Of a DNA stretch of 64,000 nt, positions 17,453 through 29,592 are shown in pieces. Made by a program: the position numbers and the translations under genes. Under the pieces are notes generated by a model. That model worked only from the letters and a program-made list of their open reading frames with translations. It had not been told where the DNA came from and ran no database searches. How positions within the stretch are numbered: the first letter of the stretch is position 1; every line of letters starts with the position of its first letter. Origin of the DNA: Nemertoderma westbladi (taxonomy: Eukaryota; Xenacoelomorpha; Nemertodermatida; Nemertodermatidae); NCBI GenBank assembly GCA_032718475.1, contig JAUCBJ010009143.1:1-64000 (forward strand). The letters run 5' to 3'.

Positions 17453-18240
17453 ACGAGTGAACGGATATATGTAAAGTATTCACTATTTAATAATTTATTC
17501 CCATATAGTTATTTTCAATCTCAGCTATATGTGCATATATACACCGTTATATCCACACACACAGTCACATCAACCTAACACACAATAATATATATATGTT
17601 AAATATATATGCACCCGTGCTCAGATGTAAACATAACCAATGACATGATTGGTAGGTTACTCTAAGGCACCTTCATGAGTCTTTATACAATAATATACGT
17701 GACCCCGCGCCCGGATGGAAACATTTACAAGTGACATGGTACTTAGGTAACGTGAAGACACACACAAATATATATATATATATACATACAGTTATATATA
17801 TTTAACTCATTCATATATTAAGTATATATTACAAACGCGCGCTTACACATCCAATTCGACATTCAATTATATACATAATAAATATATACGTGTCCCCGCG
17901 CCCGGGTGGAATCATTATAGCATTAACCAATGATATGGTGGTTAGGTAACTTAAAGACACGTATATACGTACATGCACTGTTTATATATTCCTACATAGC
18001 TAGACTCACTCAGATAATAAATATAGCTATGTATGAATATTACGAAACACGCACGTACACCTCTATTACAACATACGATTTATATACAGTAAAATTAATA
18101 ATACTAATATAATAAAAAATAATATTATTTTAATATTTCTATATTATTCTTTTTTAATAATATTTAATAATAATAAATATATACGTGACCCCGCGCCCGG
18201 GTGAAAACATTACCCAAATTCTAAATGTTAGAAATACACT
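17453..18240. repeat. TA-rich region with diverged satellite relatives
   Basis: The GC-rich header recurs near 17697, 17888 and 18184, each time after a TATATACGTG-like lead. It is followed by sequence recognisably related to the satellite core (AAACATT...CATGGT...TTAGGTAAC). These look like old, unexpanded monomers from which the 63-bp array arose. No gene seen. Confidence 0.7.
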
Positions 18241-18302
18241 CAACTAGGGGCAATTAAATATACACGCATACACATATATATACACCAATATAACACGTTC
18301 GT

Positions 18303-18912
18303 GGGGACTTCGCGCAGCACGTAGTCGGCAAGCCTTGGCATACGGTTCATATAAAGCAAATGGGGCATGTCTAGTTTGGACCCAATATCCCATGCTATAA
18401 ATGTATTCATTCGATATACAATCATATGTTAATCCGCTAGGTGGTGTCAAATTGTTATTCTGCAATTTCGTACTTACCAGTGCAGCACTGTACAGCAGTA
18501 CCGTACCGGTAGGCCTATGTCATACTTCTGAGTCTCTAGCGGATCCCCAATTAAATGTCTTAACTTTTCAATTTCGTAAAAGATAGACTTCATGATTCTC
18601 TACAGGCCACCAAAATTTCAGCTCAGGAAAATGAGGCCTTCCCGAGAAATTTAACATTTTCTAAAAACTACATAATCTGTCGTAGCTGACGTCAGACTGC
18701 ATGATTTTTCACCAAACTTTACAAACTTTCTAAACTTTCTCTCTACTACTTACCTACTAAGTTTGGTTCAATTCCGAACCAGCGATGCAGAGAAATTCGC
18801 GTTCAAACATTTACCAGACAGACGGACGGACAGACAGACAGACGGACATGCCCCATTTGCCCTATATGAACCGTATGCCAAGGCTCGCCGACTACGTGTC
18901 TCGCCCCACATT
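18303..18912. mobile_element. Small element with ~53-bp inverted ends (possible MITE)
   Basis: 18319-18371 and 18845-18898 are near-perfect reverse complements sharing CACGTAGTCGGC and CATACGGTTCATATA and GCAAATGGGGCATGTC. The inner side of the right arm is a GACAGACGGACGGACAGACA simple repeat. About 600 bp in total and no protein-coding capacity. A target duplication is not obvious, so a non-autonomous DNA transposon is only the best guess. Confidence 0.55.
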
Positions 18913-18952
18913 CATACATACACAAATGATATGATATATAAATGAATTACAA

Positions 18953-19040
18953 ACGACACACATATACACATACACACATATATATATACAATATATATAC
19001 ACACACATACATATATACCTACACACACATATATATATAA
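18953..19040. repeat. CA/TA microsatellite adjoining the LINE 3' end
   Basis: Alternating ACACATATACACATACACAC and TATATA runs, directly next to the LINE terminus. It may be target sequence or the LINE's own simple-repeat tail. Confidence 0.8.
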
Positions 19041-19102
19041 ATAATATTTTTTGCGTCATGCATACAATTTTAGTTAGGCGTACAGATATACCGTAGTTGC
19101 TA

Positions 19103-20990
19103 TTATTCATATTTTAGTAATTCATGCTTCAGAAGTTTAAGAAACCCAGGTTTACTCTTGATTTCCCTATAAGAGATTGCTAGACTGTTCCAAAGTCGAG
19201 GTCCTTGAAAAGACAGTGATCGCTCAGCAACCTTCAGACGGACTTTAGGAGGATGAAATAGACCAGAGGCTGCAAAGCGTGTGTTGTGGGAGTGGATCTC
19301 AGATGCCTTACGGAATAGCGGTGTCAGAGGAGTGGAAATATTATTATATACGTCAAACATTACTTTACAAACCTCATATTTATATAACTGTTCTAAGGGG
19401 AGGATATTTAGTTGTTGGTAAAGCGGGAGCGATGATGATTGCCAGTGACTGAAGGTAATTGTCGTAGAACTTTATTTACTTTGACTCGTATGGGTTTCAA
19501 CATCGTGGATGAAGTGCTACCCCAGATAACGATAGCATATTGTATATATGGATGAATAAGTGCAAAGAACAACATACGTAAGATATGAAGTGGAAAGATT
19601 TTTCGAAGCCTATAAAATATTCCTGCAGATTTGGAAATCTTTTTCAATATGTAAGCTATGTGCTCTTTAAAGTTAAGTTTACTATCAATTAAAACTCCAA
19701 GGTATTTTGTGTAGCTAACTTTGGAAATTTCTGCACCTTTAATTTTTACTTTGGGCAGAGAATCCTGGGAGAGTGTTGAGTTAGAGAATAATGTATATTC
19801 TGTTTTCTTGAGATTGAGTGAAAGTTTATTATCAATTAACCAATCTACAATGTCATTTATATCGTGGTTTACGGAAGAAATTAATTCTGGTAAGTTATTT
19901 AAATGTTTAATTAGACTTGTATCATCAGCAAAAAGGGTTGTCAAGAAGGATGTGGCGTTTGAGAGGTCGTTTACATAAATCAGGAACAAGATCGGTCCAA
20001 GGATCGATCCCTGTGGTATTCCACAAAGTATTGGTTGTAGTGATGAGTTGAATCCACCCAGTGTTACAAATTGTGCACGATTAGATAAGTAGTCAGAAAA
20101 TAATTGCAGAGGAATCCCCCTGACTCCATAGCTTTTCAGTTTATTGATTAGGATGGCGTGATCCAGCGTGTCAAACGCTTTTTTAAGATCAATGAAAATA
20201 GTACAAGCTGACAATTTATTATCGAGAAAATCACGCAGCTTTTCTACGATATCGAGAATTGCATACGACGTAGTGTATTTTTTCCTAAAGCCGTACTGGT
20301 TACTATTTAGTATGAGGTACTTATCTAAAGATGAAGCTAGCTGGACATATATTATACGCTCGTATAATTTACTCATAACTGGTAATAGTGAGATTGGACG
20401 GTAATTAGTTGTAAAACGCGGATCACCAGATTTATAGGCAGGTATTACTTGTGCTTGCTTGAGCGAATTTGGAAAAAAACCATTTACAATGCTTATATTT
20501 ATTAATTCCGAGATATGTTCACTCAAAATACGAGCAGCCAGCTTTATAAGTTTGATTGGGCATTTATCATTTGTAGCTGAGGCTTCTTTTATGTCTAAGA
20601 TAAAATATTGCACCTCAACCGGTGTCGTTTTTATAAGTGCAAAGGAGTTCGATTTTTTATGCCTAATATGTCGCAGAGGACAACGGGGAGATATGGGAAT
20701 TTCATTGGAGAGAGAAGGACCTATAGAAGTGAAAAATTTATTAAATATTTCGGCAATATCACCTGGTTCAGTGATCAATGACTCAATGTTACCATCAGAC
20801 ACGGATATTTTACGTGGAATGGATTTTTTCGGTGTTCGACCAAGAGCAGTATTAATAGTACGCCAAGTTTTCCGCATATTTGATTTATTTTTATCAAATT
20901 GTGATGTATAATAATCCCGTTCCGCGCTCCTTAATATTGTTGTAAGTTTATTTCTATATGTTTTATATATTAAATGGTTTTTCGGGGTTT
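19103..20990 (-). pseudogene. LINE ORF2, reverse transcriptase part (frameshifted)
   Basis: The main frame (20877 to 19408, open further upstream toward 20990) shows the non-LTR RT blocks: NYRPISLLPVMSKLYE, IFIDLKKAFDTLDH, GIPQGSILGPILFLIYVNDL and FADDTSL, then thumb-region sequence. The last ~85 residues, with the GPRLWNSL motif typical of CR1/Jockey-group C-termini, are in another frame (19360-19103), so a frameshift lies near 19440. Together with a homopolymer frameshift in the 5' half (T7 at 52892-52898), the copy cannot make full ORF2. ORF2 normally nicks the target and primes reverse transcription there. Clade placement is tentative. Confidence 0.9.
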
Positions 20991-20995
20991 GTTTA
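20991..20995. other. Target site duplication of element B (left)
   Basis: GTTTA, repeated at 52863-52867. The interruption falls inside LINE ORF2. Confidence 0.92.
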
Positions 20996-22198
20996 TGTTC
21001 GCGCTTTCAGACCTTTGGCAGTTTAACCCGCCAAATTAAGATGTCTTCTAGATATTAAATCGCTTTTTAGCCTATGACAAGTATTTGATTCACTACACTA
21101 GTCGAAACCAATCTGTGCGCGACCATTCACCCGCTGGATATTCCCGGGAGATTGGGTTCGACGGTTTAATTTTATTGCTATGTAAGCCTAATGTATTATT
21201 CGACTGACAGTATTATATAATCTCTGACAATATTATTCACCTTCGGGAATATTAACAGTTCCTTTAGGACGTGGCGCTTTATTTATATAAACAGAGTTAT
21301 GACTTAAACTACTCACAACGATATGGCTTAATTATAATTCACATATATGGCGCATTCTTTAGGAAATGCTTCTTTAACAGACTCACTCATACACAATGCT
21401 GCACAATACTGCACACTAATCTGCCAATCTTCACTGATTTTAGTCACATATAAAAGGAACACAGACTGACTCATGTAGGGTCTATCAAATAACATTAGAT
21501 TCACTTCAAACCACTTTAACATAAGTCACAATCGTTATTGGTAACCTTTCTCTCTTACCTTCGGTATATCAAGAATATTGGGTGTCGGGGTTATTTCTCG
21601 TTATTCCAATATAATAATTCATCAACAAATATAATGAATAACCGACAATAAATAGCAGTATACGGTATTGATTGAGCAGGTAATTTTAGCAGCAGTTATT
21701 CAAGTGATTAAAAGCCAGTTTGTTTGAGTTAAGACAATCAGTCAGTTAAAGGATATATGTCCTTATAATTAAACCTACTAGTGTTGAGCTAAAAAGCAGA
21801 AAGCACAAAACACTAAAAAGCCGTTCTTTCGTGGCTTTGAAAAACTCGTGACTACTGCTCTATACGAGGATACCAACTCCCTTATTCCACGAAGCTCCCG
21901 TTCAACACAGAGAAAGAGCAGTGAGATAGGAAAATTTCAGTTCAGTAGCTCTGTGATAGGTCAAAATCAAGGCTAACTCAAATTCTATTGGGAGATACAA
22001 AAACAAGGCTATGACGCAACCTCCCTAGGCTTGTTGGCCGATTAAACAGAGCCCAGATGCCTGCGTACAGCAAATCAGCCAATAAGCTGGTAACTTGCAC
22101 TATTTTTAGCTATAGATCCCTTTTGAGAGTATTCTAGCGACTGGGGGGGAACTGGCCAACAAGGCAAACGAATCAGTTATCCCACAAAAGCTTTTACA
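20996..22198 (-). repeat. 3' LTR of element B
   Basis: 1203 bp, same length as 51660-52862. Begins TGTTCGCGC and ends CTTTTACA on the plus strand. Visible differences from its partner are single substitutions near 21546, 21650 and 21720. Minus-strand GGGAGCAG immediately outside (22199-22206) is a plausible polypurine tract. Confidence 0.95.
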
Positions 22199-22276
22199 CT
22201 GCTCCCAGAAAATGGGATTTAAGTCTATAAAATATACAAAATCACAGTTTCTAAAATATAAAAATACTCTAAACAG

Positions 22277-24052
22277 TTAGTCTTTCTTGCGCGGACGGCG
22301 TTTACGCAGTTTCTTAAGGCTAGCAAGAGTCCTTTTCTCTTTGGGGCGAGCCACTTTACGAGGAGGGCTGTAGCTCCTAGGCGAAGGGTGCAATATAATT
22401 GCATCAGAAGGTGCAGGGTTACGATCGGTATACCCGCCGGTCGAAGTACCTGGTTGATTAATATCAACCTCAGTGGAGTGAGATCTAACGGCCTTTAGAG
22501 CGCGTCTCAGGACAGCAGCTCCAACGGGTCCTTGACGGGTCGTCTGGACACTAGCGGTGGGTGGACCGTGAGTAGTGAGGAACTTTCTCGGTTTAATGGT
22601 TCTCTCCAGCTCGCGTTCTCGGGTTCGATATTCATATGGTCGCCGAGATATTTCCTGTAGTTCAGGATGCGAGTTCACAAAGATGTCGCCATACTCCGGG
22701 TCCTGACGGATAAAATTGATCAGGTGATATGTGGTTATATCATTAGGGTTAACGTTTCTAAGGTATTTCCTGACAAACTTGGTGGAAATACACTCACCAA
22801 CACGCTTTATTAACTCGTAACTTGGTACGCGTGTTTTCTGTTCAATCGACGCGAATAGGTAAGGATGGAACGCGTAAACTCCCTCGTAAGCTCGTCCAGG
22901 GTAATAGCGATGTCGGGATTCGCAATGTAAATCGGCGTTCGCTTCCCAAGCTCGGATGTATCGCAGGGTGATCATCTCGTCTACGCTCTCTAAATCGCGA
23001 TTAAAGGGACAATTGTAACTTTCGTGTCCTTTAAGCTGGCAGTAGTGACATTGAGTCATAAATTGTGGGCAGACGGCAAATATATGAGAGTTATTAAGCC
23101 GGCAATAAGCACAATATATTTCCATCATCGGTTGTTCGAGGAAATAGGAACAAGGTACGCTCGAGTCTAGAGGAGTGAAGTGGTCTCTCGATGCGCATAA
23201 TCGACAACGTTTTCGGGAAACGTAGTTGGCGTGTCGATAATCGTACGCTGTGAGACGCTGTGGACCTTGATACCACTCTATGACATAATCATTGTCACTG
23301 TTCCGAGAAGTTGTAGGCTGAATCGCTTCTGATTCCAAGCACACTGGTTCATCCTCCAGTTGTATAGACGAAGTGGGTGCGTCTGTCTCAGTAAGTGGAT
23401 CCACTGTCTGTATTTCCACGACAGAATAACCTGTAGGTATTAGGGGTCTTTGTATAACAGATGAATGTGAGTTCTGTATACAAACGTCTTGAAACACGGC
23501 AAATCCAGCGCTACTCAGTTTCTCCGCAGCTGAGTCTCTAAGACTGAGCTTGGTCAGCGCGCGGTCCTTGAACTGACTATCGACGTTGCGGAACGGAGTC
23601 AGAAAGCGCCGGAAACATTCGAAACGTATGAACTTATTGTGTTCGTCTAACTTGGCGAGTTTAGTTCCAAGTATTAACGGATGAGCGCGTATGGTACGAC
23701 TGCACACATCGGCTAGCCAACCGGCAAGTGCTGCGTTTTCAAAGATCGTGTATATAGCTAAGGAAGGGCGAAGGGGAACACTCATAAAGCTATATACGGC
23801 ACCAGGCGCAGTTAATGGTCCATCAAAATATAAACGAGAGTAATGATCTCCATATACTTGCTGGTAATTTATAGGATTTCCAACTTTGAAATTCCAACCA
23901 TATTCTTGAAAGGCAAGATGTCCGATGGATGTCCGTTGTACTTTAGTAATGCCGCTGGGTGTATTGGCATACATAGTGCGAAAGAAACCTCGGCCTTCGG
24001 CCCAAGGAGCAATCAGCTGAGTATCAACGAAAGGGTATGGAATGTTCTCCAT
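22277..24052 (-). CDS. Element B ORF3, C-terminal portion (zinc-knuckle protein)
   Basis: 591 codons. Residues ~5-155 align with the A' ORF3: PFVDTQL, GWNFKV, RPSLAIY, ADVCSRTIRAHPLI and RRFLTPF match PFVDTKL, NWDFKL, RASLQYY, ADIVARVLKRHPLV and KRFLTPF. Next come three Cys/His knuckles (~285-350): a longer first one, CAYC..N.SH...C and CHYC..KGHE...C. A conserved W..NADLH segment follows, then a basic C-terminus ending in repeated Lys/Arg. In A' the region before PFVDT carries exonuclease-like motifs I and II; here no such motifs are readable upstream, so this copy is 5'-truncated or frameshifted. The role is unknown. The position between pol and the 3' LTR matches A' and C. Confidence 0.8.
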   Translation of the reverse strand: MENIPYPFVDTQLIAPWAEGRGFFRTMYANTPSGITKVQRTSIGHLAFQEYGWNFKVGNPINYQQVYGDHYSRLYFDGPLTAPGAVYSFMSVPLRPSLAIYTIFENAALAGWLADVCSRTIRAHPLILGTKLAKLDEHNKFIRFECFRRFLTPFRNVDSQFKDRALTKLSLRDSAAEKLSSAGFAVFQDVCIQNSHSSVIQRPLIPTGYSVVEIQTVDPLTETDAPTSSIQLEDEPVCLESEAIQPTTSRNSDNDYVIEWYQGPQRLTAYDYRHANYVSRKRCRLCASRDHFTPLDSSVPCSYFLEQPMMEIYCAYCRLNNSHIFAVCPQFMTQCHYCQLKGHESYNCPFNRDLESVDEMITLRYIRAWEANADLHCESRHRYYPGRAYEGVYAFHPYLFASIEQKTRVPSYELIKRVGECISTKFVRKYLRNVNPNDITTYHLINFIRQDPEYGDIFVNSHPELQEISRRPYEYRTRERELERTIKPRKFLTTHGPPTASVQTTRQGPVGAAVLRRALKAVRSHSTEVDINQPGTSTGGYTDRNPAPSDAIILHPSPRSYSPPRKVARPKEKRTLASLKKLRKRRPRKKD

Positions 24053-24918
24053 GTTCCCATTGTATGCCTAATATGTTCTCCGACAGCGATGGTAGAGCAG
24101 AGGAAAAACTATTTCGCATTCTGAAATATTCAGAAATAAGATCTCAGTAGGAGGATTGTAACATTCGAGTACTATCCCCAACCGAATTTATCCCCAGTGT
24201 GATGAGGTAAACATCAGCTCAAAGATATGTTTGCCTCAGTTGTTCTACATAAGATTTATATCCCCAATCATTAAGGGAGGTGAACAACCAGATTTATGAC
24301 ACATAATGGTACCAGTTATTCACAAACTATCCGCTTGTCCTTTCAGTCCTTGTTTCACGGTTGTGGACTTGAGGAAATTAGGAAGTGGTTGATTATCTAA
24401 TCAAGAACGAGAGGGTGGAAGTTGATATCATAAATATCAACAGAATATGACATGGACAAGAGGTGCGGACACCAATATTAGCATCCAGATGAACAGTAAG
24501 GGCTGGGAGGTTTAGTATTCGTTTCCCGAAGCTCCGAGCGCGTTGGGAAGAGAAGGTGAGGAGATTTATTAGGATGAGGTATGATCCATACCACGATACC
24601 ACTATGATTGGTCGATCGATGAAGGGAGTAAAGAGGAGGAAGGATATAGGGTAGTATCCATAAGACACCACAATGGACAAGTTTTCCATCACGTCATCAT
24701 TCATTCTTGTCTTTTAATTGTGACACTGATCACAATAATTACAGGAAAACGATGAAGGAAGAGAAAGTTACAGCCTCCCGAAGGAGACCGCCCGCGAGCA
24801 CCCGTGCCCCGGGGAAAACTATTCACATTATGGACCCTGGACATTAACCCATGTCTCTTCTCCAGTGGTTCTCCTTTATTTGTCCGCATCAACCTTCTTC
24901 CACGTTCTATCCTTCGAG
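24053..24918 (-). other. Broken middle of element B ORF3
   Basis: About 870 bp where homology to A' ORF3 predicts the exonuclease-like core, but only short disconnected frames exist and none shows the DxE or KVG...D motifs. Deletion or decay is likely. A pyrimidine-rich AG near 24115 (minus-strand TTTCAG) could alternatively be a splice acceptor. Confidence 0.5.
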
Positions 24919-25284
24919 TTAATTTCGAATAGGGTTCTCGTGTTCTATTCTCGATTTATCGTTTCGACTCCGCTGGGCATGATATTTAAATAAAACCATT
25001 TCCCTTTCGGTGTCTACATCGTCCGTATCGTGTAAATCAATAGGATGACCAGTGGTCAAGAAGTCCATATACGTACCATTACGATGAGTGTAGCGAGCAG
25101 TGAACTTTCTATAATCCAATTCACGCGTAAGTTGCTCCTGGGACATTGGCGGTTCGATATAACGACCATCGTCCTCCGTAGTAGTTGGATCAGCGTCGCC
25201 GCGTATCAAGCTATCGACAAACGCTTGTAAAGGTAGAGTATATCTCTCCCTGATACCAAGATCATCTTCTATTAATTCAGTCAT
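24919..25284 (-). pseudogene. Element B ORF3, N-terminal fragment
   Basis: 121 codons. The later part (YTHRNGTYMDF, then D..DVDTEREMVLFKYH) aligns with the N-terminal domain of A' ORF3 (YRTRYPYDFALDV, DPDEEIARLYHMN). It is therefore the displaced beginning of the same gene whose end is at 22277-24052. It could also be translated on its own; function unknown. Confidence 0.6.
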
Positions 25285-26932
25285 ATCTGCTATACAAGTT
25301 CACCAATATTATAATGAGTTTATATATCGTTAGGCGAGCGGGCGTCGCTGCCTATTTCTCCCTTGCCCCCGGACAGTAGGAGATTCTCAGCGCCGATGTA
25401 CCGCTGTAGCTGTACTTTCGCCAACGACGTAGCCGTACAACGACAACGATAACCGGCACAAGTCACTCCACTGTCCGTCCCAAAGGCTTAGATGTACTTC
25501 AGGTATTCCTTGGAGAGTTAGGTTACTTTACGATTGCGACTAGCTACTGTAAACACACTTTAGCAGTAACATTCACCTATAAACTCACAAATACCACACA
25601 ACTGGTCACAACTACGCACATTCGGGCCATTTGTCCGTTAGTCAATGCCTTCCAGAATGTCACTGTATTATTATGTATCCTTGGATACTAGCAGTGCGCT
25701 ATTTATTCCCTATGCTATTCAATGGGACAAGCTTTCTATTGTTCGTTTAACTCAATTCTAATTCTAGCGTGGTTGTTGCTATGGTGACATTATGCAAAGC
25801 TAGCGGTAGAATTAGGGTGATTCCAATGCATACAGATCTGGGATGTTATTTAATAGTAATTCTTTAATAGTCAATGTCCTGTTTATACATGACTTTACGA
25901 ATTTTATCGGCTATTAACTATGTTTGGGAGACTTTCGTACACGCATACGCATAATAATATAAATCTCCGCTCCCTTGATCTATTAATTAATGGAATTTTG
26001 GGAATGTTATAAATCGCGTAAAATGGCAATTTATTAAATTCATTAAAAGACATGAATTTAAATTTATTCCCTGAAATTTTATTATTTGATAATTAAATGG
26101 GCATATTTTGATTCTAGAACATGTCTAGGGACACAAGATCCTTAATTCTAAGAAAATTGTCTCTTTAAGAATATCGGTAAATGCTACGATATCTTAATTG
26201 ACTAGAATTGTTGAAGGATCTGAATTTTACAGATTTTGACTTATTTGATTTGTAAATATTAACTAATTAATATTTGAGATGGGCACCGATTTATTCCAGA
26301 ACTTGTCTGGGGACGTTAACCACTGATTCTAGAATTTGTCTTTCAAGTATATCGGTGGGTGCCGCGATATCTTAATCGACTAGAATTACAGATGGTCAAA
26401 GGGTTTAACAGATTTATTTTGCGTTATACGCTACTGTTAAAGGGACATCACGCTACTATATGTATTATTTAATATACGGTATGAGAGCAATATCGCACGA
26501 AGCAATGTCAGTGTGAAGAGGCAAGTCGTTTCCAAGGTCTACCCAGAGCTTGGTTTAGCCGAGACACGAGGATCTGAACTTTGCATTCCTAATACTCTGC
26601 CTACCAATAATACTTAAATATAGTAGTGGCTTTATTGTACTTTAATAAGTACGGACATTTCATCTTACTGTAGTTACGTATTTATAATATAATACGGACA
26701 GTAAGGAAAGAGAAAAATAATTATTTCTTCGCCGTCGCACTAAATATAATATAAGTAAGTATGTACGTAATAAACACGAATATATTGCACTATTCTACAA
26801 AATAATCGCTAAATAATATTCTACTAAATTAAATAAAACGATTATAATAAAATTACATAGTAATACATACATAAATATAAAAATAATAAAATAATATAAA
26901 ATAATAGAGTCACACGCCCACTCCGAACGATA
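25285..26932 (-). other. Element B spacer between pol and ORF3
   Basis: 1.65 kb, AT-rich, no gene. From about 26091 to 26440 it contains a diverged tandem duplication (period ~183 bp). Each half has AGAAC.TGTCT.GGGAC and a stem ATATCG/CGATAT enclosing a 10-nt loop that varies while the stem does not. Confidence 0.65.
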
Positions 26933-28946
26933 TTAAGTTGGGGAGTCCCTAGATGTCGGTTGGATTAGGGAAGTGGTCGTGGGAAGAGTTTCTTGCCTTC
27001 CATAGTTTCCGGAGAGCTCTCTGTCTCTTTCCAGTAAACATAAACGTCCCACTGGGCGATTGAGCTGTTGAGTCTCAAAGACTATCCCTGGTTTCTTAAA
27101 GTTCCGCCGCATGACGACGAGCTCTACTGATCGCACCAAACCATCGCTCGAGATATAAGTCTCGATGATACGTCCTGTTTGCCATCGCTTACGTGGGAGA
27201 TCGGGGTCCACAATAAGCACCATGTCTCCAGCGCTGACGTTTTCTTGCTGCGCAAACCACTTAGTTCGAAGTTGTAGAGTGGGCAGGTAATGTTTCTCGA
27301 AATGGTCAGCGAAACGACGGGATAGCAACTGCATAAGTTGCCAGGTTCGACGGCAGTACTCGTCTCCGTCTGTGATCTCCGATCGCGGGAGCATGGCTAC
27401 GGGTTTCTTCAGTAGAAAGTGCGCGGGTGTTAGCGCTTCCAGGGAATCAGGATTTGAAGAGACTGGCATAAGCGGTCTTTCGTTGAGATAGGCGGCGATT
27501 TCCTCCATTAACGTCCGCAATAGTTCGTCGGTGAGATAAGCGCGACAAGGCACAATAAAGTGGAACGCAGTCTTCACGCTCCTAATCAATCTCTCCCAAC
27601 TTCCTCCCCACCAAGGGGCGTCGGCGGCGTTGAAGGTCCAGCTAGACGCTGTTATCCTTAGCTGATCGTCCACCTGTCTTTTGTTCCAGTCCTTTACGTA
27701 AGCTTGAATTTCGTTGTTGGCGCCAATGAAGTTCGTTCCCTTATCCGATCTCATCGTGTTACTGGTTCCGAAGCGAGCGATCTGTCGTCGTAAACTCAAC
27801 ACGAAGCTGTTGGTGGAGAGATCGTTTACCATATCGAGGTGGATAGCTCTACAAGTCATACAAACGAAGATGACACACCATCTCTTGACTATAGTCCGGG
27901 CACGATATACTTCAATAGGGCCAAATAAATCCACACCGGTATTAGTAAAGGGTGGTTCATAGAAGCTTACTCTTTCCCTAGGTAATTCTGCCTCTCGCTG
28001 TGTTAAAGGCCTACTGAATGCTTTCCTACAGGGTATGCAGTTCCTAAGAACTTGGTTCAGAGCCCTACGGGGTTTATAAAAATAGTAGCGAGTTCGAATT
28101 TCGCTCAGAACTCGTTCTCTACCAGCATGGTACAGTTTGCTATGAACATCTACAATTATCTTGATTTGTATGTCAAGATTTCTAATGAGGATGGGAAACT
28201 TAGTGTCAAAGGATAATGGAGCGTTGGTCAATCTACCTCCAACACGTATTAACCCATCTATCATGGTACTAGAGAAGCGATCCCTTAAGCGCATCTGCGG
28301 ATTTCTTAACAACAGGAAATACTTATCGGAATCCTCATAGCATTGTAGGAGTCTCAGCATCTGTTTGTTGGTTTCATCATGCTCCTGGTAGCTGATCTTC
28401 TCCTTTAGAAACCTGTCGGATACCTTGTATTGTGGAAGATCTTTAACAACATGGACTCGTGCAGATGTTGATGGAGCCTCATCACTATGAGTCTTTGTCC
28501 CGGAGTAACGATGATGAAAACATCGTTTTAAATAGGTGACAGCTTTACAGAGCCGATTCCAGGAACTGTAGTGACGTATCGCTCTCTGCAAGAGAGGTGA
28601 GAGTCCTTGCGCGATATCTGGTATTCCAGATTTCCAATCCTTGTCACGGATTTCCAAGACTTCTTTAGTCGTGGCGGTGGGTTTCTGATCCAAAGCATCA
28701 TCTCCGGAAGTAAATAATACAGATAGATCAACTGCAGGTTTAAACAACTTCGATTTACTCGCTCGAGTTTTGAGTTTAACTTTCTCCGCTCCCTTGGCCT
28801 GTCTGATCTCTGCTGTTGTGAGATGGGGAGGCCATTCTTCTTCTTCTCTGTAGAGAAAGTCAGGTCCTCCTAACCATTCGGGAGTATTTACCAATTCCTT
28901 TGGAGTCGCTCCTCGGGACGCGATGTCTGCTGGGTTAATCGTTCCG
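26933..28946 (-). CDS. Element B pol, integrase portion (cut off by element C)
   Basis: The 3' part of gag-pol. It begins at the TTCCG target copy with the NPADIASRG segment that closes RNase H in BEL/Pao proteins, and continues in the same frame as the upstream part that ends at 43235. It holds the integrase HHCC zinc domain (HSKLYHAGRE ... CIPCRKAF) and a core with GVDLFGP, SDKGTNF and GGSWERL as the D, D and E blocks, then a DUF5641-like domain ending in a CLLE motif and a short tail. Integrase inserts the cDNA into the host genome. The sequence looks intact, so only the insertion of C disables it. Confidence 0.94.
28942..28946. other. Target site duplication of element C (left)
   Basis: TTCCG, repeated at 43235-43239 on the other side of C. 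It falls in the pol gene of element B. Confidence 0.95.
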
Positions 28947-29487
28947 TGTTAGCTTATTCAATCCCGCCAACACCCCATAAAGTTGTAAGCCGATAAGCAA
29001 TATTGGGAGCCGCGAGATTGGGCAATTAACCAACTCGCGCCATCCCAATAAGAGTGGGAAGGAAGCACACAATAGAGGGTCAGGGGCCAAACCCCTAACC
29101 CAGAGAGAACACAGTGGAGTGAACGGGAATACTCCACGGGGCGCCAACAAGGGTATTAACCAATCAGAGGGGGGAATGGTATCGATTGAGTAGCAATTAG
29201 GCCAACCGTGCAGTATAGCCACTTGGCAGTAATATTACCTATTCAGTTATCACAGTGCAGCAGTGCTAGCGTAGGGTACAGCCAATTAGTTTAGTTAGGG
29301 GATCACGGGACTTTAGTTACCGTATCCCGCCTTGTACACATTCACTATATATCTATATCTTATAACCTCCTATTATACACCGAACTTCAGAACTCAGTCA
29401 CTTTATTTCATCCTTATACACGGCGGGGACGCGTGGACTAAATTACCACAACCGGATAAATCGGGATCCCTCTTGGATCCCGTCACA
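28947..29487 (+). repeat. 5' LTR of element C
   Basis: 541 bp, TGTTAGCTT...GTCACA. No difference from 42694-43234 found by eye. Just inside its 3' end is an inverted repeat CGGGATCC-CTCTT-GGATCCCG. The sequence after the LTR (GTAACTAAATCGG) shows no tRNA match I can recognise as a primer-binding site. Confidence 0.96.
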
Positions 29488-29592
29488 GTAACTAAATCGG
29501 TGCTGCTTCCCCAGCTAAACTCAGTAACTAAAGCCAGCTGCCGCCCTAGACAAACTCTATAAACACTAGCCACCGAAATCTGCAGAAGAGAG

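Larger units (their letters stand above)
19045..20995 (-). mobile_element. LINE (CR1/Jockey-like), 3' half
   Basis: Contains the RT and C-terminal parts of ORF2 and ends at a simple-repeat boundary. The 5' part lies 32 kb away at 52863-53944. The two were one copy before element B inserted, as shown by the GTTTA duplication at 20991-20995 and 52863-52867 and by continuity of the coding sequence across the site. Confidence 0.9.

Noticed and set aside
15474-17483. Long open frames of repeated GYFGRKVTTGHLTATALVNVS-type peptides
   Set aside because: They exist because the 63-bp satellite unit is a multiple of three with no stop in some frames. Several frames are open in the same DNA and there is no start context or conserved non-repeat sequence.
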